This document shows, piece after piece, positions 16,950 to 26,900 of a stretch of 64,000 bases of DNA. Made by a program: the position numbers and the translations under genes. Positions within the stretch are counted from its first letter, which is position 1. Every line of letters starts with the position of its first letter. A model generated the notes under the pieces. The model saw nothing but the letters and a program-made list of their open reading frames with translations. It made no database searches and had not been told where the DNA came from. Location: NCBI RefSeq assembly GCF_014191985.1, contig NZ_JACHXI010000005.1:1-64000 (forward strand), read 5' to 3'. This stretch comes from Azomonas macrocytogenes (GTDB lineage: Bacteria; Pseudomonadota; Gammaproteobacteria; Pseudomonadales; Pseudomonadaceae).

Positions 16950-18998
16950 GTGAGCGCGAACAATCCCCTCTTGCAAGATTTCGATCTGCCGCCTTATTCC
17001 GCGATCCGCCCGGAACATGTGGAGCCGGCCATCGATGCCATCCTCGAGGACAACCGTACTGCCCTGCAGCAACTGCTGGAGCGTCCGGCTGCAAGCCTGG
17101 ACTGGGCGACACTGGTCGTCGGGCTGGATGCCCTGAATGAGCGGCTTTCCCGAGCCTGGAGTCCAGTCAGCCATCTCAACTCGGTGTGTAACAGCGCTGA
17201 ACTGCGCGCGGCCTACGAGGCTTGCCTGCCCAAACTGTCCGCCTACTACACCGAACTGGGGCAGAACCGTGCCCTGTTCGAAGCCTACAAAGCCCTGGCG
17301 GAAGGACCGGAACAGGCCAGCTTCGACGTGGCGCAAAAAACCATCCTGGAACATTCGCTGCGCGATTTCCGCCTGTCCGGTATCGACCTACCACCGGCCG
17401 AGCAACAACGCTTCGGCGCCATCCAGATGAAACTGGCCGAACTGGGTAGCAAGTTTTCCAACCAGTTGCTGGATGCGACCCAAGGCTGGACCAGGCACAT
17501 TACCGACGAAAGCCAGCTTGCCGGCCTGCCCGATTCGGCCAAGGCTCAGATGGCCTACGCCGCCAAGGCCAAGGAACTGGATGGCTGGCTGATCAGCCTG
17601 GAATTCCCCAGCTACTATGCGGTGATGACCCACGCCGACAACCGCAGCCTGCGCGAAGAGGTCTATATTGCCTATTCCACTCGCGCTTCGGACCAGGGCC
17701 CCAACGCCGGACAATTCGATAATGGACCGGTGATGGAAGAAATCCTTGACCTGCGCCAGGAGCTGGCCAGGTTGCTCGGCCATGCCAGTTACGCCGAATT
17801 GTCACTGGCGACCAAGATGGCCGAATCCACCGATCAGGTGCTCAGCTTCCTGCGTGATCTGGCCAGGCGCAGCAAACCCTTCGCCGAACAGGATCTGGCC
17901 GAACTGCGTGCCTTCGCCGCCGAGCAGGGCCTGGCCGAATTGCAGAGCTGGGATGTCGGTTACTACGGCGAAAAACTACGCGAGAGCCGCTATAGCCTGA
18001 ACCAGGAAGAACTGCGTGCCTGGTTCCCTATCGACAAGGTACTTTCCGGGCTGTTCGGCATCGTGCGGCGGCTCTATGGCATCGAAATCCACGAACTGGA
18101 AGATTTCGATCGCTGGCACCCGGATGTGCGCCTGTTCGAAATCCGCGAGCACGGCGAGCATGTCGGCCGTTTCTTCTTTGATCTCTATGCCCGGGCCAAC
18201 AAACGCAGCGGTGCCTGGATGGATGGCGTACGTGACAAATGGCGCAGCAGCGACGGCAAGCTGCACAGCCCGGTAGCCAACCTGATCTGCAATTTCACTC
18301 CGTCGGTGGACGAGCGTCCGGCATTGCTGACCCACGACGAAGTCACGACACTGTTCCACGAATTCGGCCATGGCCTGCATCACCTGTTGACCCGGGTCGA
18401 ACATATCGGCGCTTCGGGCATCAACGGCGTGGCCTGGGACGCGGTGGAACTGCCCAGCCAGTTCATGGAGAACTGGTGCTGGGAACCGGACGGCCTCGCC
18501 CTGATTTCCGGCCATTACCAGACCGGAAAAAGCTTGCCGGCTGACACCCTCGAACGCATGCTCGCGGCAAAAAACTTCCAGTCCGGCATGATGATGGTGC
18601 GCCAACTGGAGTTCTCTCTGTTCGACTTCGAGCTGCATGCTACCTATGGCGACGGCCGTAGCGTGCTGCAAGTACTCGAAAGCGTGCGCAACGAAGTATC
18701 GGTGATGCGCCCGCCGGTCAATAACCGCTTCCCCAACAGCTTTGCACACATTTTTTCCGGCGGTTACGCGGCGGGTTACTACAGCTACAAATGGGCCGAA
18801 GTACTGTCCTCCGATGCGTTCTCGCGCTTCGAAGAGGAGGGCGTGTTCAACCCACAAACCGGGCACGACTTCCGCGAAGCCATCCTGGCGCGTGGCGGAT
18901 CCCAAGAGCCGATGACTCTGTTTGTCGATTTCCGTGGCCGTGAGCCATCCATCGACGCCTTGCTGCGCCACCTCGGCCTGACCGCGGAGGCCGCATGA
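16950..18998 (+). CDS. prlC: Oligopeptidase A
   Basis: A 682-residue M3-family zinc metallopeptidase. The catalytic HEXXH is HEFGH (470-474) in LTHDEVTTLFHEFGHGLHHL, followed by GVAWDAVELPSQFMENW with the third zinc ligand region. The N-terminus NPLLQDFDLPPYSAIRPEHV is typical of oligopeptidase A. The enzyme degrades signal peptides and short cytoplasmic peptides. It starts with GTG at 16950, at the conserved N-terminus. Its stop overlaps the yheV start by four bases (ATGA), so the two genes are translationally coupled. Confidence 0.96.
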   Translation: MSANNPLLQDFDLPPYSAIRPEHVEPAIDAILEDNRTALQQLLERPAASLDWATLVVGLDALNERLSRAWSPVSHLNSVCNSAELRAAYEACLPKLSAYYTELGQNRALFEAYKALAEGPEQASFDVAQKTILEHSLRDFRLSGIDLPPAEQQRFGAIQMKLAELGSKFSNQLLDATQGWTRHITDESQLAGLPDSAKAQMAYAAKAKELDGWLISLEFPSYYAVMTHADNRSLREEVYIAYSTRASDQGPNAGQFDNGPVMEEILDLRQELARLLGHASYAELSLATKMAESTDQVLSFLRDLARRSKPFAEQDLAELRAFAAEQGLAELQSWDVGYYGEKLRESRYSLNQEELRAWFPIDKVLSGLFGIVRRLYGIEIHELEDFDRWHPDVRLFEIREHGEHVGRFFFDLYARANKRSGAWMDGVRDKWRSSDGKLHSPVANLICNFTPSVDERPALLTHDEVTTLFHEFGHGLHHLLTRVEHIGASGINGVAWDAVELPSQFMENWCWEPDGLALISGHYQTGKSLPADTLERMLAAKNFQSGMMMVRQLEFSLFDFELHATYGDGRSVLQVLESVRNEVSVMRPPVNNRFPNSFAHIFSGGYAAGYYSYKWAEVLSSDAFSRFEEEGVFNPQTGHDFREAILARGGSQEPMTLFVDFRGREPSIDALLRHLGLTAEAA

Positions 18999-19270
18999 GC
19001 GAACCCAGGGTAACCTCGAAACGCTTCATCGCCGGCGCAACCTGTCCGGCCTGCAGCGCGGCGGACAGCGTAAAGATGTGGAACGTGGATGAAGTACCGC
19101 ATCGCGAATGCGTCGCCTGCGGCTACAGCGATACCCTCAACGAACAGGGCAACGCCGTGCCCAACGAGTTGGATACGCGGGTCAACCGGATTCCGCTGAA
19201 GCCGGTCAATACCACCGTGCAATCCATCCAGTTCTTTCCTAATGCCAAGCTGAAGAAAGTGGATAAATAG
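18995..19270 (+). CDS. yheV: YheV-family zinc-ribbon protein
   Basis: A 91-residue protein with two CxxC pairs (ATCPAC near residue 18 and RECVACGY near residue 41) that form a zinc ribbon, then a basic C-terminus. The order prlC-yheV with a four-base overlap is widespread in gammaproteobacteria and the function is unknown. It is followed directly by a strong intrinsic terminator. Confidence 0.88.
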   Translation: MSEPRVTSKRFIAGATCPACSAADSVKMWNVDEVPHRECVACGYSDTLNEQGNAVPNELDTRVNRIPLKPVNTTVQSIQFFPNAKLKKVDK

Positions 19271-19287
19271 ATTTTCCCGATAACGAC

Positions 19288-19323
19288 AAAAATGCCCATA
19301 TCATCCAGCGATGTGGGCATTTT
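19288..19323 (+). terminator. Intrinsic terminator of prlC-yheV
   Basis: AAAATGCCCA and TGGGCATTTT form the stem, and an inner CATC/GATG pair extends it around a CAGC loop. The stem ends in a T-run on the plus strand. It lies 17 bp after the yheV stop. Confidence 0.85.
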
Positions 19324-19527
19324 CGTTGGTGATAGAGAAATCTTGTCCGGTTACCGCAGAAAGCATCAAGAAAAAGACCGAAAGGAAAGCGTGCAGAAGA
19401 GGGAGGACCTGCTTTCAGGCAGCAAAACTTGCCAAATAGTCTGGGCGGCTGATGCAGGTTTGGAGCGAATGAGCGAGACTCCGAAGCAACGTGCTGCGAC
19501 GCAAGGCTATGGCAAAGAGCGGAAACT

Positions 19528-19550
19528 CGGTATCGGGGCCTCGGATACCG
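19528..19550 (-). terminator. Possible terminator of the 60-residue small gene
   Basis: CGGTATC and GATACCG form a seven-base-pair stem with a GC-rich nine-base loop. It is 32 bp beyond the stop of the minus-strand small gene at 19583. On that strand the stem is followed by AGTTTCC, so the T-run is short. The flanking stretch 19324-19527 holds nothing else I can support. Confidence 0.35.
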
Positions 19551-19582
19551 AAATCGAGTGATCGAGTCGACCAGACAAATCG

Positions 19583-19765
19583 TTAACTGGTCCGATTTTT
19601 TTTGTCATGAACCACTTTATCTTTCGAAATACCGCTCGTATCGAAAGGTATGCTCTTGTTATCCAGGCTTGTACTGGACTCTTGATCGACCGGTAATGGC
19701 TTATTTTTCAGCGCATTTTTCTGATCGAGATCTTTTTTCGGCGGGATACCGCTGTAATTGGTCAT
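19583..19765 (-). CDS. Small hydrophilic protein of unknown function
   Basis: A 60-codon frame with an excellent ribosome binding site (AAGGAGG, eight bases before the ATG). The product starts MTNYSGIPPKKDLDQKNALK and is highly charged, with many Lys, Asp and Ser, no hydrophobic segment and no Cys. It is probably intrinsically disordered. I do not recognise a family. The strong translation signal and a possible downstream hairpin make it a better candidate than other short frames nearby. It stands alone between prlC-yheV and the SCO gene. Confidence 0.55.
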   Translation of the reverse strand: MTNYSGIPPKKDLDQKNALKNKPLPVDQESSTSLDNKSIPFDTSGISKDKVVHDKKNRTS

Positions 19766-20177
19766 TTCAAAGCCCTCCTTTCATCCATCCATTGAGTAAA
19801 AACAGCTTCGTTCTCATTGGAAAAGATACAAAACAGGAGTTTCAGCGAAATACCAGATATCGGATGAGCGGATACGGTTCCAGGACAAACATGCAGTTAA
19901 AGAGCCCATAAAACTGCCCAGCAAGGAGTTGAGAATTATCGGGGGTGCGCACGTCGAGGCCTGGAGCTAGATCAGATCCTGGCTGCACCGAAGATTCACG
20001 GCCTGGGAAGAAAGAAGCGTAGCGAGCACTCCACAAGCGCTACACGCATGAGAAAGCAAGGAGAGCGGTGCGGCTGACCATACGCCTTGGCATTTACCGC
20101 TTGTTTGCACTATTCATCGCATCGCCAGTCGATCACTATTTGCCGTTGATTCCGTGATTATTAAGGCAGCATCCCCC
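19766..20177. other. Non-coding stretch, no recognisable feature
   Basis: This 412-bp interval holds the upstream region of the 60-residue gene (first ~40 bp) and the promoter region of the SCO gene. I see no supported open frame, repeat or RNA gene. A short minus-strand frame around 19842-20036 has no ribosome binding site or family match. Confidence 0.4.
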
Positions 20178-20810
20178 ATGAAAACTCCTCGAAAAAGTCT
20201 CTATCTCTTTGGTGTACTACTGGTTGCAGTAACCGCGCTGACGTTCTATCAGATGATGAGCGTCAATCGGAAGCCTGACCAGGAAGCACTGCTATCCGCC
20301 GGTATCGTATTGCTCCCACAGAGCCGCGAAATTCCACCCCTGGCCCTGATCAACCAGGACGGCCAGCAGATTACAGTCAATGAAATGCGAGGCCGCTGGA
20401 CACTGGTGTTCTTCGGCTATACCTTCTGCCCGGACATCTGCCCGGCGACCCTGGCCGAACTACGCAAGCTCGACAGCCAGTTGTCCGCACGCGACCGCCA
20501 GCAGATGCGCGTGGTCATGGTCAGTGTCGACCCCAAGCGCGACACGCCGGAACAACTGAAGAAATACCTGGCTTTCTTCAGCCCCGAATTCATTGGCCTG
20601 ACCGGCGACCCGGCCAATATCCAGACGCTGTCCAACACGCTCGGCATCCCCTTCATTCCAGGTGATACCCGGACGGAAAACTACACCGTGGACCACAGTG
20701 GCAATCTGGCGCTCATCGGCCCGGACGGAACCCTGCGCGGCTTCATCCGGGCGCCATTGAACGTTGCCAAACTGACCGAGGAATTACCGCGCCTATTGCT
20801 GAGCCGTTGA
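20178..20810 (+). CDS. SCO1/SenC family copper chaperone
   Basis: A 210-residue protein with one N-terminal membrane anchor (YLFGVLLVAVTALTFYQMM) and a periplasmic thioredoxin-like domain. The copper site is CPDIC (Cys84, Cys88) within FFGYTFCPDICPATL, with His173 in TVDHSGNLALIGPDG. SCO proteins load copper into the CuA site of cytochrome c oxidase or act in thiol redox balance. I chose the ATG at 20178 because the signal-anchor pattern begins there; an upstream GTG has no better ribosome binding site. It stands alone, with no oxidase genes nearby. Confidence 0.92.
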   Translation: MKTPRKSLYLFGVLLVAVTALTFYQMMSVNRKPDQEALLSAGIVLLPQSREIPPLALINQDGQQITVNEMRGRWTLVFFGYTFCPDICPATLAELRKLDSQLSARDRQQMRVVMVSVDPKRDTPEQLKKYLAFFSPEFIGLTGDPANIQTLSNTLGIPFIPGDTRTENYTVDHSGNLALIGPDGTLRGFIRAPLNVAKLTEELPRLLLSR

Positions 20811-20878
20811 TTTCAGCCGCATCCAAGTATTCTGGATGGACATGGATCATCGCCAAGGATGATCCATGAATCACGATC

Positions 20879-20975
20879 GATGAAACGTTTATCACCGTGT
20901 GCGGGTCCGTTAGACAAGCGCTGTGAAACGATCGATGGTGAAATGAAGGACGAATATTCGTTCTGGTCGTTTCAC
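20879..20975 (+). promoter_or_regulatory. katE leader with GATGAAACGTTT motif and nested inverted repeats
   Basis: GATGAAACGTTT at 20879-20890 repeats the core of the palindrome at 307-324. Further on, GTGAAACGA (20923-20931) and TCGTTTCAC (20967-20975) form a nine-base inverted repeat enclosing the palindrome ACGAATATTCGT. The catalase start follows 29 bases later. A regulatory role is inferred from position and symmetry only. Confidence 0.35.
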
Positions 20976-21004
20976 AAGCATTCCCACTGCTTGATGAGGC
21001 CATT

Positions 21005-23134
21005 ATGAGTAACTCCAAAAAAAGCGAACTCGCCGGTACCGATACGCCCGATCGTGCCAATACCAGCCAGAAGCAGGAACAGCTCGAACAATTCCGTTCC
21101 GACGCCACCGGCCAGGCCCTGCGTACCAACCAGGGTGTGAAGATTGCTGACAACCAGAACACCCTGAAGGCCGGTGCCCGCGGCCCTTCGTTGCTGGAAG
21201 ATTTCATCATGCGTGAGAAAATCACGCACTTCGACCACGAGCGAATTCCCGAGCGTATCGTCCATGCTCGGGGCGCCGGTGCTCATGGTTACTTCCAGGT
21301 CTACGAATGCCAGTCCGAGCTGACCAAGGCAGCGCTGTTCCAGGACCCGGGCCAGAAAACGCCGATCTTCGTGCGCTTCTCGACCGTACAAGGCCCACGC
21401 GGCTCCGGTGATACGGTGCGCGATGTACGCGGCTTCGCCATCAAGTTCTACACCGACGAAGGCAACTGGGATCTGGTCGGCAATAACATGCCGGTGTTCT
21501 TCATTCAGGATGCCATCAAGTTTCCTGACTTCGTCCACGCCGTAAAACCCGAACCACACAATGAAATTCCTACCGGCGGCAGCGCCCATGACACGTTCTG
21601 GGATTTCGTCTCGCTGGTGCCGGAATCGGCGCACATGGTGCTCTGGACCATGAGCGACCGGGCCATTCCGGTAAATTTTCGCAGCATACAGGGCTTTGGT
21701 ATTCACACCTTTCGCCTGATCAATGCCGAGGGCAAGGCGCGGTTCGTTAAATTCCACCTGAAACCGTTACAGGGAGTGCGTTCGCTGGTCTGGGATGAGG
21801 CGCAGAAACTGGCCGGCAAGGACACCGATGCGCATCGCCGCGATCTCTGGGAGGCCATCGAGAGCGGCGACTATCCGGAATGGGAATTCGGCGTACAAAT
21901 CGTCGAGGAGGAAGACGAGCACAAGTTCGAATTCGACCTGCTCGACCCGACCAAGATCATTCCCGAAGAAATCGTCCCGGTCACCCCCATTGGCAAGCTG
22001 GTGCTGAATCGCAATCCGGATAGCTTCTTCGCCGAAACCGAGCAGGTAGCGTTCTGCCCGGCGCATATCGTGCCTGGTATCGATTTCAGCAACGACCCAT
22101 TGCTGCAGGGTCGACTGTTCTCCTATACCGATACCCAGATCAGCCGCCTGGGCGGGCCGAATTTCCACGAGATCCCGATCAATCGTCCCCTGGCGCCGAA
22201 TCATAATGGCCAGCGCGATGCCCAGCACCGCATCACCATCGACAAGGGACGTGCCTCCTACGAGCCGAACTCCATTGATGGCGGCTGGCCGAAGGAAACC
22301 CCGCCAGGAGCGCAGGACGGGGGCTTCGAGACTTACCACGAACGCATCGATGCCTACAAGATTCGCGAGCGCAGTACATCGTTCAGTGACCATTTCTCCC
22401 AGGCCACGCTGTTTTATAACAGCCTCTCGGAAGCCGAGCAGCAGCACGTGATCGATGCCTACAGCTTCGAACTGGGCAAGGTCGAGCGGCTTTGGATTCG
22501 CGAACGGCAGGTCAATGAAATCCTGGCCAATATCGATCTCGAGCTTGCCGCCAAGGTTGCGGCCAATCTGGGTTTGCCTGCTCCCACTGCGCCAACCGTA
22601 CCGCCGAAGAAACTGTCCATCGACAAATCGCCGGCGCTCAGTCAGGTCAACCTGCTGTCCGGCAAGATCAAGGGCTTCAAGGTGGCGATCCTGGTTGCCG
22701 ATGGTGTCAATGCTGACGATGTGCAAACGATACAACAGGCGTTGAAGGCTGAAGGCGCACATGCCAAGGTGCTCGGCCCGACGTCCGCACCAGTGCAGAC
22801 GGCCGACGGCAAGACCCTGGAAGTCGATGCCTCCGCCGATGGCCTGCCTTCGGTGGCGCTGGATGCAGTGTTCGTCCCCGGCGGCGCGGAAGCAGCCAAG
22901 GCTTTCGCCAGTAGTGGTACAGCCAAGCACTATCTGTATGAAGCCTATAAGCATTTGAAAGCCATCGCGCTGGTCGGCGAGGCGAAGGATCTGCTTTCCG
23001 TACTGCAACTGGACCCCGATGCCGGCCTGCTCAGTGGCAGCGATACCAAGGCCGTGCAGAAGGATTTCTTTACAGCTATCGCCCAACACCGGGTCTGGGC
23101 GCGCATACCGAAGATCAAATCGATTCCGGCCTGA
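21005..23134 (+). CDS. katE: Large-subunit monofunctional catalase HPII
   Basis: A 709-residue catalase of the large-subunit clade, which detoxifies hydrogen peroxide. The active-site motif [20 protein letters not shown] places the catalytic His at residue 87. The distal Asn lies in [20 protein letters not shown]. The heme-ligand Tyr is in RLFSYTDTQ (Tyr374). After about residue 555 comes the extra C-terminal domain of HPII ([20 protein letters not shown]), which has a flavodoxin/DJ-1-like fold and no enzymatic role I know of. A GAGG site precedes the ATG. In pseudomonads katE is usually a stationary-phase, RpoS-dependent gene. Confidence 0.96.
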   Translation: MSNSKKSELAGTDTPDRANTSQKQEQLEQFRSDATGQALRTNQGVKIADNQNTLKAGARGPSLLEDFIMREKITHFDHERIPERIVHARGAGAHGYFQVYECQSELTKAALFQDPGQKTPIFVRFSTVQGPRGSGDTVRDVRGFAIKFYTDEGNWDLVGNNMPVFFIQDAIKFPDFVHAVKPEPHNEIPTGGSAHDTFWDFVSLVPESAHMVLWTMSDRAIPVNFRSIQGFGIHTFRLINAEGKARFVKFHLKPLQGVRSLVWDEAQKLAGKDTDAHRRDLWEAIESGDYPEWEFGVQIVEEEDEHKFEFDLLDPTKIIPEEIVPVTPIGKLVLNRNPDSFFAETEQVAFCPAHIVPGIDFSNDPLLQGRLFSYTDTQISRLGGPNFHEIPINRPLAPNHNGQRDAQHRITIDKGRASYEPNSIDGGWPKETPPGAQDGGFETYHERIDAYKIRERSTSFSDHFSQATLFYNSLSEAEQQHVIDAYSFELGKVERLWIRERQVNEILANIDLELAAKVAANLGLPAPTAPTVPPKKLSIDKSPALSQVNLLSGKIKGFKVAILVADGVNADDVQTIQQALKAEGAHAKVLGPTSAPVQTADGKTLEVDASADGLPSVALDAVFVPGGAEAAKAFASSGTAKHYLYEAYKHLKAIALVGEAKDLLSVLQLDPDAGLLSGSDTKAVQKDFFTAIAQHRVWARIPKIKSIPA

Positions 23135-23150
23135 GTCCATAACTCGGCGG

Positions 23151-23189
23151 GCCTGGCGGCGACTGCGACAATCGAGGCCGCCGCCAGGC
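23151..23189 (+). terminator. GC-rich hairpin after katE
   Basis: GCCTGGCGGCG (23151-23161) pairs perfectly with CGCCGCCAGGC (23179-23189) across a 17-base loop. It lies 16 bp after the katE stop. There is no T-run, so it may be a weak or factor-assisted terminator. Confidence 0.5.
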
Positions 23190-23310
23190 TGAGCGCAAAC
23201 ACTTCGTATAGACGCATGTCAGCATTTGCCGAAGGTATTGCAGACATGCTGATGGCAGCCTCTTGCGCGAAGAGGCGCCCGCCATCCTCGATCTGTACGG
23301 AGCCTGCTCG

Positions 23311-24807
23311 ATGACTGATACCGTCAGTTCCGCATCATCCGCTCGACCTTCATCTAAAACCCTGTTGCCCGTCGGCCTGCTGGTGGCCATCGCGGCGCTG
23401 GTCGGCGTCCTGCTGCTACCGCTGCCGGCCGATCTGCCGGTGGCTGGTCATCGGGTACTGGCGATTCTGGTCTTCGCCGTAATCGTCTGGATCACCGAGG
23501 CGGTATCCTACGAGGCCAGCGCCATCATGATCACCACGCTGCTGGCCTTCCTGGTCGGTACCGCACCGGTGATCGACGACCCGTCGCGGATCTACGGCAG
23601 TTCAACGGCCATCTCCATGGCCCTGACCGGCTTCGCCAACCCGGCGCTGGCGCTGGTGACCGGGGCACTATTCATCTCCGCAGCGATGACTCATACGGGC
23701 CTGGATAAACGTATCGCCCTGATGACGCTCTCGAAAGTCGGGACCAGTACGCGGCATATTCTCGGCGGCACCATCCTGGTAACTTTTCTGCTCAGCCTGG
23801 TGGTGCCCAGTGCGACGGCACGCAGCGCCTGCGTGGTGCCGATCATGATGGGTATCATCGCTGCATTCGGTGTAGAAAAACGCTCGAATTTCGCCGCAGG
23901 GATGATGATTATCGTCGCTCAGGCCACCAGTATCTGGAACATCGGTATCCAGACCGCCGCCGCGCAGAACCTGCTGCTGACCGGCTTCATGGACAAACTG
24001 CTCGGCGAGCGGGTGAGCTGGATCGACTGGCTGATCGCTGGTGCGCCCTGGGCGATATTGATGTCAGGTGTGCTGCTGTTCATCGTAGTCAAACTGCTGC
24101 CACCGGAAACCAACGCCATCAGCGGCGGCAAGGAAGCAGTCGCCCGTTCGCTACAGGAGTTGGGGTCGATGAGCGGAGCACAGAAACGCCTGCTGACAGT
24201 ATCCCTGCTGCTTCTGCTGTGCTGGGCCACCGAGGGCAAGCTGCACAGCTTCGATACCACTACCACGACCTACGCCGGGCTGGTCCTGTTGCTGCTACCA
24301 CGCTTCGGCGTCATGACCTGGAAGGATGTGCAGGCCCGCATTCCGTGGGGCACAGTAATCGTTTTCGGCGTTGGCATCAGCCTGGGCACCGTGCTGCTGA
24401 CCACCCAGGCCGGCCAGTGGCTGGGCGCCCAGGTGATCACCCATACCGGACTCGACCAGCTCGGCCCGCTGGGGATCTTTGCCATCCTCGCCGCATTCCT
24501 GATCGCCATCCACCTGGGCTTCGCCAGCGCCACCGCACTGACCTCGGCGATGATGCCGATCCTGATCGCCATGCTGCAAAGCCTGCCGGGTGAGTTCAGC
24601 CGACTGGGTATGACCATGCTGCTCGGTTTCGTAGTCAGCTACGGCTTCATCCTGCCGATCAATGCGCCGCAGAACATGGTTTGCCTGGGCACAGAAACCT
24701 TCAACGCCCGCCAGTTCGCCCGGATCGGCCTGCTGATCACGCTAGTCGGCTATCTGAGCATGCTGCTATTCGCCGTTACCTGGTGGCGCTGGCTGGGCTG
24801 GATCTGA
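23311..24807 (+). CDS. DASS/SLC13-type anion transporter
   Basis: A 498-residue inner-membrane protein with about a dozen hydrophobic segments. The two pseudo-symmetric halves of the divalent-anion:sodium symporter family are visible: IWITEAVSYEASAIMITTLL and VVPSATARSACVVPIMMGI in the first, FASATALTSAMMPILIAML and ILPINAPQNMVCLGTETFN in the second. It probably imports a dicarboxylate, tricarboxylate or sulfate with Na+. The substrate cannot be read from the sequence. The ATG at 23311 has a GGAG site eight bases upstream. Its 3' end overlaps the convergent znuB by 32 bp. Confidence 0.88.
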   Translation: MTDTVSSASSARPSSKTLLPVGLLVAIAALVGVLLLPLPADLPVAGHRVLAILVFAVIVWITEAVSYEASAIMITTLLAFLVGTAPVIDDPSRIYGSSTAISMALTGFANPALALVTGALFISAAMTHTGLDKRIALMTLSKVGTSTRHILGGTILVTFLLSLVVPSATARSACVVPIMMGIIAAFGVEKRSNFAAGMMIIVAQATSIWNIGIQTAAAQNLLLTGFMDKLLGERVSWIDWLIAGAPWAILMSGVLLFIVVKLLPPETNAISGGKEAVARSLQELGSMSGAQKRLLTVSLLLLLCWATEGKLHSFDTTTTTYAGLVLLLLPRFGVMTWKDVQARIPWGTVIVFGVGISLGTVLLTTQAGQWLGAQVITHTGLDQLGPLGIFAILAAFLIAIHLGFASATALTSAMMPILIAMLQSLPGEFSRLGMTMLLGFVVSYGFILPINAPQNMVCLGTETFNARQFARIGLLITLVGYLSMLLFAVTWWRWLGWI

Positions 24808-25585
24808 AACGAGGCAGCAGGGCACTGCACAGAAAAAATACTGCCGCCCCGACCACGATGGAAGGCCCGGCCGGTGTGTCCTGATACCATGACAGCGACA
24901 GGCCAGCGCAAACCGCCAGCATGCCCAGCAGACTGGCACCAATGGCCATCTGCTCAGGACTGCGCGCATGGCGCCGGGCAGCAGCAGCAGGGATGATCAA
25001 CAGGGAAGTGATCAGTAGCACACCGACGATTTTCATCGCCACGGCGATCACCACGGCGATCAGCAGCATCAATGCCAGGCGAATCGTTGCCACCGGCAGA
25101 CCTTCGACCCGTGCCAGTTCCTCATGCACGGTAATTGCCAGCAACGGTCGCCAAAGCACCACTAGCAACGTCAGTACCAGGGCGCTGCCGCCAATGATCC
25201 AGGCAAGATCCTCGCTGCTCACCGCCAGCAGATCACCGAACAGGTAGCCCATCAGATCGACCCGGACATCGCGCATGAAGCTCAGGGTCACCAACCCAAG
25301 CGACAGTGTGCTGTGGGCGAGAATGCCGAGCAGGGTATCGGAAGCCAGTAAACGCTGTTGTTGCAGAGCCACCAGTAGCACTGCCAGCAGCACACAACCG
25401 ACCGTTACTGCCAGGGTCGGGCTGACGCCCAGCAGCAACCCGAGCGCGACACCGAGCAGGGCGGAATGGGAAAGGGTGTCGCCGAAATAGGCCATGCGTC
25501 GCCAGACCACGAAAGAACCGAGTGGCCCAGCCACTACTGCCAGGGCCAATCCGGCGAGCAGTGCATTGAGCAGGAAATCAGGCAT
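24776..25585 (-). CDS. znuB: Zinc ABC transporter, permease
   Basis: A 269-residue ABC-3 family permease with about eight membrane segments. [24 protein letters not shown] near the N-terminus is characteristic of zinc/manganese permeases. It forms the membrane channel for ZnuA-delivered zinc, powered by ZnuC. The start overlaps the znuC stop by eight bases. It is the last gene of zur-znuC-znuB and its end overlaps the convergent DASS transporter by 32 bp. Confidence 0.95.
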   Translation of the reverse strand: MPDFLLNALLAGLALAVVAGPLGSFVVWRRMAYFGDTLSHSALLGVALGLLLGVSPTLAVTVGCVLLAVLLVALQQQRLLASDTLLGILAHSTLSLGLVTLSFMRDVRVDLMGYLFGDLLAVSSEDLAWIIGGSALVLTLLVVLWRPLLAITVHEELARVEGLPVATIRLALMLLIAVVIAVAMKIVGVLLITSLLIIPAAAARRHARSPEQMAIGASLLGMLAVCAGLSLSWYQDTPAGPSIVVGAAVFFLCSALLPRFRSSPASATR

Positions 25586-26354
25586 GTTTGCAGTCCTTGC
25601 AGTCGTCGCTCTGTACCGGTGGCCGCTGTACGCTGCCGTGCAGGTCATGGGTGTGATCGTGATGATGGTGGTAGATGGCCAGGTTGCGCACCCCCTGGCC
25701 GAACAGCTCGACGAAGGCCGGGTCGTTGCTGACCTGTTCCGGATGCCCCGAACAGCAGACATGGCGATTCAGGCAGATCACCTGGTCGGTGGTATTCATC
25801 ACCAGGTGCAGGTCATGAGAAACCATCAGCACGCCGCAACCGTACTGATCACGCAACCGGGTGATCAATTGGTAGAGCTCGGCCTGACCGGCGAAATCCA
25901 CCCCCTGTACCGGTTCGTCGAGCACCAGCAGCTCAGGCTGACGAAGCAGGGCACGGGCCAGCAGCACTCGCTGTAGTTCGCCACCGGAAATTCCCTGCAA
26001 GGGGCTGTCAATGACTCGCTCGGCACCAACCTGGGCTAGGGCATCAAGAGCGCCGGTGCGTGCTACACCAGGTACCAGGCGCAGGAAGCGCTCCACTGAA
26101 AGCGGCATGCTGGCGTCCACCTGTAGCTTCTGTGGCATGTAACCGATACGCAGATCCGTCTTGCGCCAAACGTTGCCGCTCTGTGGCTTGAGCAGACCGA
26201 GCACAGCGCGCACCAGGGTGGTCTTGCCAGCACCGTTGGGACCGATCAACGTGACGATCTCACCGGATTTGACTCGTAGCGCAGCATTTTCCAGTACGGT
26301 TTGCCCGGAAAAATGTACGTTGATGTTCTCGAGCGAAGCCAACAGTTCGCTCAT
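25578..26354 (-). CDS. znuC: Zinc ABC transporter, ATPase
   Basis: A 258-residue ABC ATPase with Walker [10 protein letters not shown], signature ISGGELQRV, Walker [13 protein letters not shown] and the switch His in MVSHDLHLV. It powers zinc import through ZnuB. The C-terminal 35 residues are unusual for an ABC ATPase: a His-rich stretch ([15 protein letters not shown]) and a final Cys/His cluster (DDCKDCKHA). Such tails occur in ZnuC and may bind zinc as a sensor or reservoir. The start overlaps the zur stop by four bases (ATGA). Confidence 0.95.
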   Translation of the reverse strand: MSELLASLENINVHFSGQTVLENAALRVKSGEIVTLIGPNGAGKTTLVRAVLGLLKPQSGNVWRKTDLRIGYMPQKLQVDASMPLSVERFLRLVPGVARTGALDALAQVGAERVIDSPLQGISGGELQRVLLARALLRQPELLVLDEPVQGVDFAGQAELYQLITRLRDQYGCGVLMVSHDLHLVMNTTDQVICLNRHVCCSGHPEQVSNDPAFVELFGQGVRNLAIYHHHHDHTHDLHGSVQRPPVQSDDCKDCKHA

Positions 26355-26845
26355 ACAGCCTTCCGGCAAGCAGCGCACAGACCTATCACTTCCACCGTTT
26401 CGCCCTGTACGACGAAATCGATGCTCCTGGCCGCCGCAGTGATGGCCTCGCTGATTGTCTGACTTTCCATTTCGATGGCCGTGTGGCAATTACGACAGAT
26501 CAGAAATTGGCTTTGGTGAGCATGCTCGGGGTGCACGCAGCCCATGAAGGCATTGAGCGAAGCGATACGATGCACCAAGCCATTCTCCAACAGGAAATCC
26601 AGCGCCCGATAGACAGTAGGAGGTGCAGCCCGGCGGCCATCCTGTTCACTCAGCACGGCAAGAATATCGTAGGCGCCGAGCGGCTTGTGACTCTGCCAGA
26701 CCAACTCCAGCACCCGCCGCCGCAACGCAGTCAAACGCACACCTTGGCGTACACAAATAGCTTCGGCATTGGCCAGCGCACTCTTCACACACAGGTCGTG
26801 ATCATGGGGAGTGTAGGCGAGGGGAGTCTGGGACATGGCAGGCAA
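26351..26845 (-). CDS. zur: Zinc uptake regulator, Fur family
   Basis: A 164-residue Fur-family repressor. The N-terminal winged helix (about 25-95) includes [26 protein letters not shown] and [20 protein letters not shown]. The C-terminal dimerisation domain has the HxH ligands (HPEHAH) and the two structural-zinc CxxC pairs (CRNC and CAAC). With zinc bound it represses uptake genes. A TTG at 26845 has AGGAG at ideal spacing; the ATG three codons later (26836) is the alternative. It is divergent from znuA, with a Zur box in between, and heads the zur-znuC-znuB operon. Confidence 0.94.
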   Translation of the reverse strand: MPAMSQTPLAYTPHDHDLCVKSALANAEAICVRQGVRLTALRRRVLELVWQSHKPLGAYDILAVLSEQDGRRAAPPTVYRALDFLLENGLVHRIASLNAFMGCVHPEHAHQSQFLICRNCHTAIEMESQTISEAITAAARSIDFVVQGETVEVIGLCAACRKAV

Positions 26846-26865
26846 CGACGCTCCTGAAGATGAAC

Positions 26866-26878
26866 GTTATTATATAAC
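26866..26878. promoter_or_regulatory. Zur box between zur and znuA
   Basis: GTTATTATATAAC: the arms GTTAT and ATAAC are perfect inverted repeats around TAT, matching the core of the gammaproteobacterial Zur consensus (GTTATAnTATAAC). It lies in the 55-bp divergent spacer, 22 bp before the znuA start, so one site can repress both znuA and zur-znuCB. Confidence 0.85.
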
Positions 26879-26900
26879 TTGGAGATCACCCGAGGCCGAT

